Source of the DNA: Monilinia fructicola
Taxonomy: Eukaryota > Ascomycota > Leotiomycetes > Helotiales > Sclerotiniaceae
DNA: 64,000 nt
Direction of reading: 5' to 3'
Assembly: GCA_008692225.1 (NCBI GenBank)
Contig: VICG01000009.1
Span: 2,317,001 to 2,381,000 of the forward strand
Positions 48,006 through 60,320 of this stretch are shown here, in pieces. The number at the start of each line of letters is the position of its first letter. Positions within the stretch are counted from its first letter, which is position 1. A program made the translations under genes and the position numbers. The notes below the pieces were generated by a model. It was not told the DNA's origin. It saw only the letters and a program-made list of their open reading frames with translations, and made no database searches.

Positions 48006-51000
48006 GATGGAAGATATAACTTCTTTTCAAGATTCAATGGAACTTTTGAGAAAAAGTGTCTATAGTATCTTTTCCCGCAACAGACTCCCAAGGGAGGGAA
48101 ATATTAAGTATCTGATTGTAGAAGAAGAAGGAGAAGGAGAAGAAGGAGAAGAAGAAGAAGAAGAGAAAAAAAGATTTGATGATGAGTAAAGAGTCAAGAG
48201 TAAATAAAGAGAGGTAAGATACGATGCGATGCAATGCAATGCGATGTGATTCGATGTCAATTTCGATTTCAATTTGACTGCAGGAAGATGATTAATCCTG
48301 GATGTCGGGTCGGGTAAGGTTAAGGTTATTTATTGCAACCTTGGAAGGAGTCGATGATTAATTACTTCTCCATACAATGCCGACGCTTGATTATTATTAT
48401 TATATAATTCCACTTTGAATCTTTGAGGTCCCAATCGTTGGATGATTAACTTGCTGACTTGAGCTGAGAGATGCAGGAGTTTCTTCGGATTGTGAATTGA
48501 ATTTTCTTGACGGGATATTCGGAAGGAACTTCAAGTAAGAGATGTGATTTAGACTTTTTCTTTCTCTTTTTCTTTCTCTCTTTCGTGATGTGATTTGATG
48601 TGATTTGATTGTGATTTGATTGTTGAACGTATTTATTTATTGGATTGAGTCAAGTTGAGCCGTTGGTTCGTGATTCGTGATTGGTGATTGATCAAAGAAA
48701 ATAGAAGAGGTTGGTTGGTTGGTTGGTATGCGGGGAAGGGAGAGGAATACGGAGTAGAGGGAGAGTAGAGAGAGATATGAAGGATGGCAATGAGGATGAC
48801 GAGGATGGTTGTGCTTTGTGTTACAAGGGAAGGAAGGGAGAATGAAGAGGTGGAAGAGGAGGAGGAGGAGAAGAAGGAGGAGGAGGAGGAGGAAGAGGAG
48901 AAGGAAGAGCAAGAGGAAGAGGAGGAGGAGAAAAAGAAGGACTTGTGAAGGGAGGTTTAAAGAATATTATTATTAATAATCAAGCATCTATCTATCTATT
49001 CATCTATTTATCAGAAAGAGAGAAAGAGTGAGTGAGATGAGAGAGAGAAAGAGATGGATGTGTATATAATAAAAGAGATCTGCCTGTATTTATTATGTAT
49101 TATTTTATTATTATTTCTTTATTATTATTATTATTATTATTATCATTATTATTTATTTTATTACAAGGTCTTATTATTATCAAAGTACTCTGCACTTGTC
49201 GATCTTGAATCAACCAAATAAACAAACAATCAACCAAACAAATATGCATTAAAAACTTGGAGGAGAGGAACTAGTTAGATGGTAGATGGGTAGATGGGTA
49301 GGTAGGAAGGGAGTAGGTAGTCCACGGGTATCTACTATCTAGGTAGAGTTAGAATGATTAGAACGAGAACTAGAACGAGAACTAGAACAAGAACTAATAT
49401 GAGAGAGGCAAGATGAAATCCATATACAGTAGAAGCTCAAAGTATTTAAGCCCAAAGGAGCACCTACAGGACCAAAATATCAAGGTTCCAAGGTTTGGGA
49501 GGAAAAAGCTTATAATGGTGATGATGATGATGATGATCATCATGACGATGACGATGATGATGATGACCTCGGGAATTTGAACTACACACACAGTACACTG
49601 AGTACAGACTGTCAGACAGAGAGAGCACATGCGGTGATAAGTACATACTAGTACATACTCTGTACAGTACAATACTTATTATTATATATAAATCCATGGA
49701 TATACATATATTTATTTATTAGACGTTAGACGGAAGTGTGCACTGTGTAGTCTATATTTTTAATCTATTTGTTCAAGTACCGAAGAATTATTTAATTCAA
49801 GCTTTGGGTTCCAACTCAATTCCCAATACTTTCAGCTTATAATATAATGAGTAGTAAAAATAAGAATTAAAGGTTTCAACTTCCAAGGTTGGCTGGGGGT
49901 AAGAATAACCTTGAAAGAATAACAACTTAAGAAGTAGAATACCTAGGTAGTAAGTAATGATAAGAATAATTCTTCCTTAATTCTTCCGGTGAATATTTTA
50001 AGCATTGATCAATTAGTCGTTCTAACTCTTTCCCTCATCTGCAGTAAGTTCCATGGGAAGTTTAAAAAGTCGCTTCCCAAGGAATTGGAATATGGATTAT
50101 GATGTCAGAGTTTTAAATCCCGCTCGCCACGTTTTGTCAATTGTATCAAGTATCTAATCCGTACGGAGGAGGAATTATTGTATTGCAGGTGTCCACAGGT
50201 CGTATGTCCCTCGAGGGCTCCTATTTATTGATTGTTGTCTACTTGTGAAAAGAGAGGAAGGCAATTATTATAATTGTATGCGGAGCTGGAGTAGCTAAAG
50301 AGAGATGAAATGATTAAAACTAAAATATGAATAAGCGCGGAGAGATGCGCTTTGTATTTTGATATTGATGCTAAGACAAAACTACTTGGTAGTTTGATAT
50401 AGTATGTCATGTAGTAAGGTTAAACTAACTATTATAAAATGATATAAACTATAGGGATATATATATCCATGAATAGCTTTAATATTATTTATTATAAGAT
50501 CTTATATTATAAATGTGTATTTTATAATAATATATATATATTATATAAAGCAGTAAATTAATAATCGATTTAATCTATATATAGCTAAGCTATATACTCG
50601 TAAACGTTATATATACTATAATCTATATACTCGTGAACGTTATATATATAGATATATATATATACCTACCTACCTAATTATCTAACTATAGTATAGAATT
50701 CCCATCATCAACTTTAACCCTAATTACTCCCTCCGTACAATCCATTCAAATTCCTCCTACTCATTACTCACTACTCATTACTAATCAATTACCCATCCAT
50801 CCCTCCATCCATCCATCCATATTCCAACATACCTCATACCTCATACCTCATACCTCATACCTCATACCTCATACCTCATACCTACCCAACACCCCAACCA
50901 ATTCTAGACTCGAATTCCCAATTTCCATTCCACGCCGTACTCGACTCCCAACTCTATCATTGGGTATCCATAGCGATGAATAAGAATCTCTCTAGTAGTC

Positions 51001-51235
51001 TCGAATTCCTGAGTCTACTCCGGAGTCCAGGCTCCATCTGTAGTATTGGATAATTTGGATCCCCCCCATTCTTCCTCTTCGTCTACTGTATTAGACTTTT
51101 CTTTTGTGATTCGGGATTTGATACCGGTATATGAGTGTACAGAGTACAGAGTACAGAGTACAAAGTACAAAGTACAAAGTACAAAGTACAAATGATGGTA
51201 TGAATTTATTTACGTTGTAGATTAATAACTAACGT

Positions 51236-51281
<46 letters not shown>

Positions 51282-51808
51282 TATGTATATATATTTGTTT
51301 CATCACATACACTTACAATATACCTAGTATTTAATTACTACTTGATAATAGGTACCTAGTGTTTATCTCTTCTCTATGCGCTTCATTTGCTACTGCAGTT
51401 GGCTGTTCGTGGATTTCCAAGGTCGCCACAGTTCACTGCCACGAATAGAACTAACCACATGTACCTAGTAGCCACACCCCATCATCCCCAGAAGTATCGG
51501 ACATTCATCTCCGGCTCTCCCGCTTTCTCGTCTATCAGGCGAAGCGTTTGTATGCTCGCTCTAATGTACGTACTCCATTCTGTACATAATCAATAGAAAA
51601 CCAAAACATAACTCTCAATCAAAAAATATCAACTGATAAATAACAAACGTATCCATGGATCACTCAAACCGTTCGTATCTATTAGGATTATAGCTTTATC
51701 TTTATTCAACGGGTTATACCACTCTCATATTGCATCCTTTAGGTGATATATAGTAATCACGTGTTATTGAATAGCATCTAGCTAGGTAGGTGGTCTAGTA
51801 GTAGTACT

Positions 51809-51850
<42 letters not shown>

Positions 51851-51863
51851 TTAGTATTGATAT
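48006..51863. other. Long intergenic, gene-poor region
   Basis: The first 250 bp are the AspRS-fusion leader (a GAA-rich stretch at 48121-48172). Beyond that I see only simple sequence: GGAGGA-type purine runs at 48850-48935, TTATTA at 49085-49155, GATGAT at 49515-49565, (CCTCATA)n at about 50828-50882, TACAGAG/TACAAAG repeats at about 51137-51190, (TA)n at 51240-51278 and (GTA)n at about 51800-51845. The frame at 51387-51596 has an ATG but no feature. No gene is supported over nearly 4 kb. Confidence 0.5.
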
Positions 51864-52115
51864 GACCTCCCTAAGGGTCAAAAAACGTGCTAAGCTAAGG
51901 ATTTTCAAATAGAATATTATATATCGAATATAGTCAAAACCTCAAGGGAAAAAAGAGCTATATCCTATACAGAAGCTTAGATTCCTAATCCTACGGTGTT
52001 GTACCTAGTAGCTCTAATGCAGTTGGACATCTTAAAAAGCCTTTTAAGCTTTAAGCAAGCTTAGATTGCCTTGATTGTATAATCTTTTAGTATTGAATAT
52101 ATTAGAGACATTTAG
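51864..52115 (+). repeat. Dispersed repeat, copy B (less mutated)
   Basis: Begins GACCTCCCTAAGGGTC directly after GTA/TTA-type short repeats and aligns in the same orientation with 11809-12030. Shared anchors include CTAAGGATTT, TAGAAT-TTATATAT, GGGAAAAAAGAGCTATAT and AAAGCCTTTTAAGCTTTA. It keeps G and C at many positions that are A or T in copy A. No intact frame; the parent element type is unknown. Confidence 0.7.
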
Positions 52116-52240
52116 CCACTTTTCATTTTCATTTTCATAGTTTATATAATAGGCATAGTCGATAAATATAAAAATCCTATTAAAAGGCATTTAGCTAATT
52201 TTAATACTTTCGAATTAATAAGAATATAAATAGTATAGTG

Positions 52241-52345
52241 TATTTATATAAATAATATAGTATTTATATAAATGATATAGTATTTATATAAATGATATAG
52301 TATTTATATAAATGATATAGTATTTATATAAATGATATAGTATAT
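52241..52345 (+). repeat. 20-bp minisatellite, about five copies
   Basis: Tandem TATTTATATAAATGATATAG units, four of them essentially identical and the first diverged (TAATATAG). The array lies about 130 bp downstream of dispersed-repeat copy B. Confidence 0.9.
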
Positions 52346-54191
52346 AATGATTTTAAGGCATTAAAGTATATATTCGCTTGTTAATCATATAATCAACCTC
52401 CCTTTTCGCTATAATAAGTTAATTTGATAAAAATAAAGCTTCACTTTATATTCATCGAAATAAATGAATATAAAGTAGATCAAAGGATTTCATAATTGCC
52501 CTTTTGGGATTCGTTTTAACAGTGAATTGATCGCTACTATAAATTCCCTTATTCGAAACTTTTAATAGTTATCTAAATGTCTTTATTCTTCAACTTCATT
52601 AGAATGGATGTAAAATTCTTAAGGGTAATTATATACTATATGCTTCGGTAGTCCGAAACTCCCTACACATGCATGCGTCGACGTCCTCTGCTAGGCTACG
52701 ATAGCAGGAGCTCATTCCAACTGTATACCAATCAGTTTCCCATCACCTAAAGCGTCCTCGAGTGCTATAACCCGTCATTGAATATGATCTTATATAAACA
52801 ATCCATGGCATTCAAAATTTAATCCTCGAGCGTAGCGAGAAAGGCCTCCACGGCAGTGGCTCCCAGAGGGCCAGCGGAGCGTCATTTATTTTATTTGTTG
52901 ATTCATTCATTCATTCATTCATTCTCTAATTATCTACCTAGGTATTCTTTGGTCTTTATCCCTTTGATTCATCCTTTCATCTTTTAATACGGAGTACACT
53001 ACTTGTGTACTTATCGATTCATCTAGAACCATCACGTGCATTACAACTATCTCTATGAACATCGATCCATGAATACGAATAAACACGAATAAACACGTGT
53101 TCCAGTAAAACATGTGAAGGTTGAAAGAAAATGGTATCATGACAATCAAAATCACGCGGGCGTTCATTGATAATACTCTGTAATAAGGAAGGTAATCAGA
53201 TTGTTGGTCTGACCTGACGATTGGTAACTAACTGACCTGACACAGCCCCCCTGAACAACTTGGCACAGATGACGTCTATCGTTTCATCTTCACTTCCATA
53301 CGGTATTACGGAGTACAGTAGCGAGTAGAAGAGAACAACTTCGATAAGCCCTGGAGGTTACATGATGATTCTTTTCCCCTCTTCTCCAAGAAAATTAAGT
53401 TTCTTGATGATTTGTATCGTATTAGCTTTTACCAGTCAATACACCAATGAACCGCAAATTGAGGATATATATTTGTATAAATTAACAGCCAAAATGATAT
53501 AAAAATAGAAAAGAAATGAAAAGAAGAGAAGAAGAAGGAAAGAAGGAAAGGGAAAAATGCGACTAAAATCAGAATACGAATACAGATTCTAGAGAAACTC
53601 AAATTCTTATTATTCTTTCCTCCGTAGATAATTATCGGATAGAATGTTGATGATATATCCGAATGGCATAGCCCGGTGACATATCGAGCATATATATTTA
53701 TATATATATATATATATAATGTAAACATTGATATCAGGCGCTTTCAATCCCGTCATTTCTGATGTTCATTTATACATATATACATACCTAGTATATACAT
53801 ATACATATACATATATATATATAAATTTATATTTATATTTATATACATATATATATACACAGTAACGATATCATCCATCAACATTATCAATCCCTGATCA
53901 TCTACCCACAAATACCCTCTTTATAAGTTACAAGCTACAAGTTATTTCAACTTATCGATTATATCAATTCAAGTCTCCAACTCCAACTCCAACTCCAACT
54001 TCATCCAACTTTAACTCTCCAGCTTCCACTTTCTTTCTACTCATTGATATCCCACTACTTATCCTACTTAACATAAACTTCTATTTCGAATCTTTCAATC
54101 TCTCATTCTTACCCCAATCCACTTCACTTCATCTCATCTCATCTCATCTCATCTCACTTCTCATCATCTCGTCCTCTAGCAGGACTCTTCA
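52346..54191. other. Intergenic region up to the esterase gene
   Basis: No gene is supported. A CCTCGAGCGTAGCGAG-type short palindrome followed by GC-rich sequence lies at about 52820-52880, (ATTC)n at about 52900-52924, two TACGGAGTA motifs near 52988 and 53306, and (TA)n/(CATATA)n runs at 53690-53860. The last 200 bases are C/T-rich with (CTCAT)n at about 54130-54165, a common fungal promoter or leader composition. Confidence 0.45.
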
Positions 54192-55727
54192 ATGACAAAC
54201 GAATATTACAACATAAACCCCGAACCCAATTGGCTCTTACAAATGAAAGCCACCATATGGCGCGGCCTCATGGCCATCGGAATGAAATTCCACCACTTCG
54301 CCGATCCCAAACCCCCCGCCCCAAATTTCAAAATTCGAATCCCATCACGTCTCTGTCCTCGCGGGGGATACTTCAACCTAATCTTTTACCTGCCCCCCTC
54401 ATACCTGTCGGGATCAGAAGAAGACGAATATCGATATCCTGTCGTGGTCAATTACCACGGCGGAGGCTTTACCCTCGGGACCGGAACCGACGATGCGAGA
54501 TGGGCGTCGGCCGTCATCCATACCGTCGACGCCGTCTTCGTCAGCGTGGAATATCGTCTGGCGCCCGAATACCCCTTTAGCGTGGGTGTCGAAGATGGCA
54601 CCGATGCCGTGATCTACCTCGCGTCCCACGCCGAAGAATTACGATTGGACCCCCACCGCATGGCACTGTCGGGATTCAGTGCGGGCGGGAACTTTGCATT
54701 CACCGTCCCCCTCATGCTCCACGATCTCCAAAACGACGCGGGGAAACGCACCCTGGCAGATCTGACAAGCTCGACGACAAACGCGGATGGGACCCCGTGC
54801 ACAAACACCAGCCGCCAGGATCTCAACGAGATCAAAGACGGCTCATCCACACCCGCGACATCATCCAGCTCGCACCTCCGACCCAACCCCCTGAAAGACA
54901 CGCAGAGCCGCAACCAATCCACCACGTCGATCGCCAAGATCCCCTCCCTCGAGCCCACGGCGCTCGAGATAACGCAGGAGATACCCTCCCTCACCCTCCT
55001 CGCCATCGTCTCCTTCTACCCGCCCACCGACTTCCGGCAGACGCGCGACGCGAAGCGCGCGACGAACCCCGCGCCGGAGAAGAACCTCCCCCCCATGCTC
55101 ACGCGCCTCTTTGACGAATCCTACATGTCCCCCATCGACTCGATCGACCTCCGCGACCCGTACCTCTCCCCCGCCGCCGCCACCGATGCCTTCCTCCGCG
55201 CGGCCTACCCGCAGGACATCGTGCTCTACACCTGCGAATACGACATGCTGAACGCCGAGGGCATCGCCTTTGGCGAGCGCTTGTCCTCGGCGGCGATTGG
55301 CAAGTCGGTCAAGGGCGGCCTGATCAATTGCGTGCCGCACGCCTTTGACAAGAAGCCGAATCCCATCTCCTTTCCCAAGGCGGCGGATCGCTGTTACGAG
55401 GAGGCGTGCGCGGAGCTCGCGCGGGTGTTTGGGTCGGGGACGACGAGCGCCGAGGATCGGAAGCAGTTGGGGAAGAGCAAGGTGGTGGATCGCTTTGAGG
55501 AGCAGGATAAGATTGTGGGGGTGAGTGGGAAGGCGAGGGATCTGATTGATAATACGAGTTTGGCGGAGGGCCGGAGGGAGAGTGGCATGGCGGATAATCA
55601 TGGAGGGGTGGAGGGGGGAGGGGAGGGGAGCGCGGTGGGGGAGAGGGAGGCGCTGAGGAGGTTCGAGAAGGAGGCGGATAGGGTGGTGAGGTTGAACGGG
55701 GGGGTGGATGAGGAGGCTGTTGTTTAG
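54192..55727 (+). CDS. HSL-family alpha/beta-hydrolase (esterase/lipase)
   Basis: A single intronless frame of 511 residues. It has the HSL oxyanion motif HGGG (about 89-92, in VVNYHGGGFTLGTG), then VFVSVEYRLAPEYPFSVGVEDG, the nucleophile elbow GFSAGG (Ser about 163), the acid in CEYDMLNAEG (Asp about 351) and the His in NCVPHAFDKKPN (about 383), so the triad is complete. A Ser/Thr-rich insertion of about 75 residues (about 185-260) and a C-terminal tail of about 100 charged, Gly/Glu-rich residues are unusual for the family. No signal peptide is evident. The substrate is unknown; such enzymes hydrolyse short-chain esters. The gene is far richer in G and C, particularly at third codon positions from about 54700 to 55650, than every other gene here, which also creates long antisense open frames. 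Confidence 0.9.
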   Translation: MTNEYYNINPEPNWLLQMKATIWRGLMAIGMKFHHFADPKPPAPNFKIRIPSRLCPRGGYFNLIFYLPPSYLSGSEEDEYRYPVVVNYHGGGFTLGTGTDDARWASAVIHTVDAVFVSVEYRLAPEYPFSVGVEDGTDAVIYLASHAEELRLDPHRMALSGFSAGGNFAFTVPLMLHDLQNDAGKRTLADLTSSTTNADGTPCTNTSRQDLNEIKDGSSTPATSSSSHLRPNPLKDTQSRNQSTTSIAKIPSLEPTALEITQEIPSLTLLAIVSFYPPTDFRQTRDAKRATNPAPEKNLPPMLTRLFDESYMSPIDSIDLRDPYLSPAAATDAFLRAAYPQDIVLYTCEYDMLNAEGIAFGERLSSAAIGKSVKGGLINCVPHAFDKKPNPISFPKAADRCYEEACAELARVFGSGTTSAEDRKQLGKSKVVDRFEEQDKIVGVSGKARDLIDNTSLAEGRRESGMADNHGGVEGGGEGSAVGEREALRRFEKEADRVVRLNGGVDEEAVV

Positions 55728-55987
55728 GGACGTCTCGTGTGAAGAACTTGGACCTTGTCAAATCTCTTCCTTCTCGCGTTTCCCTTCCTTTCCTTTTCCC
55801 CTCGATTCGTCGTTTCACGGCACGAGATCCAGATTCACATTTAGACGCAAAGGAGGACAAACAATCAGCAGATCTCCCGTAACCTCACAGCGGAAGACCT
55901 CGGGAGCACAAGACAGAATTTTTATCTGGTCTTTGATACGCTATTTGCTCTTTTTGCTACCTATATATATGTATATATGTATGTATG

Positions 55988-56018
<31 letters not shown>

Positions 56019-56380
56019 ATATGTATGTGTATATATATGTATGTATATATATATGTATGTATGTATATATGTATGTATATATATATGTATGTATGTATGT
56101 ATGTATATATGTATATATGCTATAGCTAGCTAGGCATGGCAGAGCATAGCATGGCAGAGCAGGGCACGAAACGACACGACACGATACGATACGATATGAT
56201 ACGACATACCACGATGATTTTTTCTAACGTGGGATGAGTTGATGAATTGGGAGATGGTGGCATAGCATGAGATTCCACATGGGAATAATGGAACGGATTA
56301 TTGAAGATGTTAATCAATCAAGATGATATTTCAGTCATGTATACAAATCTAGATAGATATTAGAGGGAGGGGCAGAGACA

Positions 56381-56419
<39 letters not shown>

Positions 56420-57356
56420 GTAGAGAGAGGTAGAGAGATAGAGAGAGGAGCAGCAAAGGAATAACACCAATACCAATACCAGCGTCAATGAAATCATGAA
56501 CAAGATATGGAATCGTAATGACAAAGAACCTGAAAAATAAACGCTTCATTCTCATATTATCTATCATAAGTGTTGTATGATTGATGTTTTCATCCCATTT
56601 ATTCCACCCTATCCTACCTCGAGAAATATTATGTGCCTACAGATCACAACATCACAATATCACTTAATAATTTCATCAATAAATATAATCAATCATTCAT
56701 TCATTCATATGATTTCTTCTCTTCTCTTGCTATCTTATCCACACTCGCTACTTCCTTTACCTCCAACTTTCTTCCACTTCATCATATCATAGCATCTCCT
56801 TTCGGATTGAATCATCCATCAAATCCCATATCATATCACTCACTTAAGAGTAGGAGCTTTCAAGCTACCATACTCATCACACATCGCATCACACTAATGT
56901 GTCGTCGCATAAAGATTCATCTCAACTCCGTGTGGAGAATCATGTCGCTTTCAAGCTACCATGTCTCAATGTCGCATAAAAACTTGGAATTTGGAAAAAT
57001 AACAGGTGAGGCAGTCAAGAAAAACCTCGGTGAAAAATATCAAAAACGCCTTTGATGTGCCGGGGTTGGTTAAAAACGGTAAGAAAAGGGGAAATACATG
57101 ACGGTGAATCTTTCGCTAATCGTTGGTCACATCGTGGGGGAAAAGCGTGCTTTAGGGTGGATAATTTCGGCGTGTTTTTTATCTGCAATCGCATTCGCAA
57201 TCGCAAATTTTGGAAATGTCGGTACCAAAACTTTCAGGTCCGAATTGTTGTTGGATGACGACAATGTCAATTTGTTATTAGAAGTCGTATTAGGAATCTT
57301 TTGAATGGAAAGAACTGCTGAAAGCTAGAGGATTTGTTGAATCTTATAAAAGATGT
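55728..57356. other. Intergenic region between esterase and importin alpha
   Basis: Holds a (TATG)n/(TA)n microsatellite at about 55965-56120, GACACGATACGA-type repeats at 56165-56210, and (AC)n/(AG)n at 56382-56445. A duplicated CTTTCAAGCTACCAT segment occurs at about 56856 and 56951. Frames at 57052-57304 overlap and lie in the importin-alpha 3' flank; I do not call them. Confidence 0.45.
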
Positions 57357-59402
57357 TTACATATCCATCGAATCCCCACCATTGGCGAAGTTGAAGTTAC
57401 CAGATTGTTCTCCATTGGTACCGAAACCGAAAGTATTACCAGCGATTTGTGGTTGACCATCATCAGCACCTTCTTCCTCATCAGAGAAGTACTTCTCAAT
57501 CATGTTATAGGCCTTCATATAGATCTCTTCATTTGCGTTGGTTTGGCAATCGTGAATCTTCTCCATACCATGACACTCCTCAATGAACAGAGCATATCGG
57601 TTGATGCTCTCAGTTCCTTCTCCGGCAGCATCTTTGTCCATCTCACCAACCTTCAGGATGTTCTCAAGACCATCAAGAGCAACTTGAATAATCTTGTTAT
57701 CCGGGCAGGCCAAAAGATCACAAAGTGGTTTGATACAGCCTTGGTTAACCAAGTAACGGATTTGCTCTGGCTTTTGAAGACCACCGGAGGTAGCATTGGA
57801 GATGGCCCAACAAGCTTCCTTACGGGTCTTGAGGTCACCATTGGACAGGAGATGAATGAGAGGTGGGATGATGTTGGCATCGATGACTGCCTGGATTTGG
57901 GTAGAGTTACCAGCAGTAACGTTGGAGATGGTCCAGCAAGCTTCCTTTCTAATACCATCCTTTCCTGAGCTCAAGAGAGACAATAAGGCTGAGAGAGCAC
58001 CACAGTTAATGATAACTTGAGTTTGAACATCATCACCAGTAACAATGTTTCCAACGGAACGAAGAGCGGGGGTTTGAACGGAGGTAGAGGCGTGCATCAA
58101 CAACTCCACGAGACGGCGTGGAATACCGGCTTCGATAACAGCTTGAATCTTGTCATTAGCTCCATCGGAAAGGTATGAAATTGCCCAACAAGCATCGATC
58201 AAAACCTCATCATCCAAAGAGTAAACAAGCTTGGCCAAAACTGGCAGAGCAGGTAAGATCTGCTATAATTGTAAGTCTTAGCATAATGAAAGGAATAGAA
58301 TGGGAATCTTTACCGTCGTCCAATCAGGTTGAGGGGTCTTTCCACGACAGAAGTTGCTAAGAGTCCAGGTTGCATTACGAAGCATGCTCAACTTTCTGCT
58401 ATCACCCAAAAGAGCGAGAAGAGGCTTGAGAGCACCACATCCCAAAACATAATCTCTGCACGATGGGCTATCACCAGCAATATTTCCCAAAGCCCAGACG
58501 GCTTGTTCTCTAACATCAGGTTCGTGACTACCGAGTAATTCAACAAAGATTGGAACGGCACCAGCTTCAATAACAACTTGAGTTTGTTGAGCGGAACCAG
58601 ATGCAATATTGGTGAGAGCCCATGCTGCCTCGAATTGTACAAGTGTATGAGGGGATCGAAGGAATTCGACAAATCGTGAAACAACACCAGTCTTAATGAC
58701 TTCTTCAATGGGAGGGTTTCTTTCTTTTGAAAGCAGCTTTCTGAATTTCGTGGTCGCTTGTATTTGGGCATCAATTTGCTCCGAAAATACACCTTGTACC
58801 ATTTGAGGAAGGTCTTCGTTCAACTATTGAAAAGAAAAATTTGATTAGCCATGATGAACAAACAGGGTATTTGATAAGGGATAATCATATTGTTGAAGTT
58901 GTGAAACTGAAACCTAGGATTAAGAGGTTTGCGATAAAGCTGTGCTAGAGGGTCAATCGTAGAAGCGAAAAACATTCATCACTAGGTGACGGCTGTTACC
59001 CCACCAAGTAAAGTAAACAGTTGAAAGTGCTTTTGAAGCTCAAGGTGGTGGGGTAGGAGGTCGATAGTGATGTTGATTGCTTGTATTAAAGATGTAAAGT
59101 GCAAAGTAGTAATGTGCGAATGATACAAGAGTCAGAAATGAGTATGCGCAATCTTGACTTACTTGACTTTCTGTAGGAGCGGTATCATCATCACTATCAG
59201 GCTCAGCACCCAAAGATGCTCCCGGTCGTGATGATCCATCTCCTCCTGTGATACCTCTTCTCTTTGCAAGATTCTCATCACGCTTGACTTTTCTAATCTC
59301 AACTTGTTGTTCCTCGCGACGACGTCTTAACTCTTCAGGCTTAAAGGTATTCTTTGCCTTGAACTGAGTTCGACGATGCTCCGGGATGTAACGTTCAGCC
59401 AT
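57357..59402 (-). CDS. SRP1: Importin subunit alpha (karyopherin alpha)
   Basis: complement(join(57357..58262,58314..58823,59163..59402)) gives 551 residues, matching the family length. Exon 1 encodes [20 protein letters not shown] and the basic importin-beta-binding domain ([20 protein letters not shown]). Exons 2 and 3 encode the armadillo array with repeated W..N signatures that bind nuclear localisation signals: [67 protein letters not shown] and [15 protein letters not shown]. The C-terminus is acidic and then FG/N-rich ([17 protein letters not shown]). It carries cargo with importin beta through the nuclear pore. Intron 1 is long for this window (339 nt), intron 2 is 51 nt. It is divergent from POT1. 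Confidence 0.97.
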
Positions 59403-60320
59403 GATGATTGCGATATGACTGAAATCGATTTGTTTTTGTTGCTTTTGTAAAGGAAGTTGAGTTGAGGATAGATCAAACACAACTTTACAAATATCTTGGA
59501 TAAAAGAAATTGAGTTTGATTTTATTTGTTGTAGTAGTTGTAGTTGAATGAAGAGGATGGGGAAAATTATAGAAGTTTCTTTGGCTCAAATGGATTGAGA
59601 AGAAGGGCGGGCATCAAAAGAGGAACAATCCGCCTCCAATCCAAATGCGGTAAAGTCAATTTTGAAACGTGATCTTAGCGAAAACATGGTTACATGGGCT
59701 TGATGTATCGATGACTAAGACGATGAAAAAAGTTTCTATACGATTTGATTGGACAAAATAAATAAGTTGGTTAGTTTGGATGATGACATGTGACAAGAGC
59801 ATTAGTACTGTATTGCCTCGTCGCGTCTAACAAGTGAGAGTAGAGTCGATTAACGCAACCGTGGACGCGTCTATGTATGATCAAGGGAGCTCGAGGGAAT
59901 ATCACGACTGAGAAGATAATTTGTATACCAAAGGAGGTATGAAGATAACCATTCGATAGCTAGGGTTATGCAAGTTGTCGATTAGAAATTTATAATTCTC
60001 ATTCTACATTGATTAATGCCTCGTCTATTCACTCTCCGTCTATCAACACAGTTGAGATCCTATTAACGCATCCATTCACAATCAAGAAGGGCCTGGGAGA
60101 GAGCAAGCACGACAGCAATACAGCAAGTATGCTTTGCGTACAATAGAACGCTTATGAGTATAGATCTTGTTGTACCAAAAGCCTATGCTTCTACTTTTAT
60201 GAATACCTACTCCTAATATACATTTCCTTGAAAGTGAATGAACACTGCCGCCAGGAGGATTACTCGTGATAGAATTGGGACTACAAATTCTGCCTAGGTC
60301 TATGAGGAATCACTTCAAAG
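59403..60320. promoter_or_regulatory. Divergent promoter region, importin alpha / POT1
   Basis: About 900 bp between two outward-facing genes. A TTGTTTTTGTTGCTTTTG-type stretch adjoins the importin start. No TATA box or repeat stands out, and no open frame of note is present. Confidence 0.5.

Noticed and set aside
54861..55860. Antisense frames of 246 and 178 codons opposite the esterase gene
   Set aside because: Shadows caused by high third-position GC; Pro/Arg/Gly-rich, no domain, while the plus strand carries a complete catalytic triad.
57052..57304. Two overlapping plus-strand frames of 68 codons
   Set aside because: Mutually exclusive frames in the 3' flank of importin alpha; neither shows support beyond a hydrophobic run.
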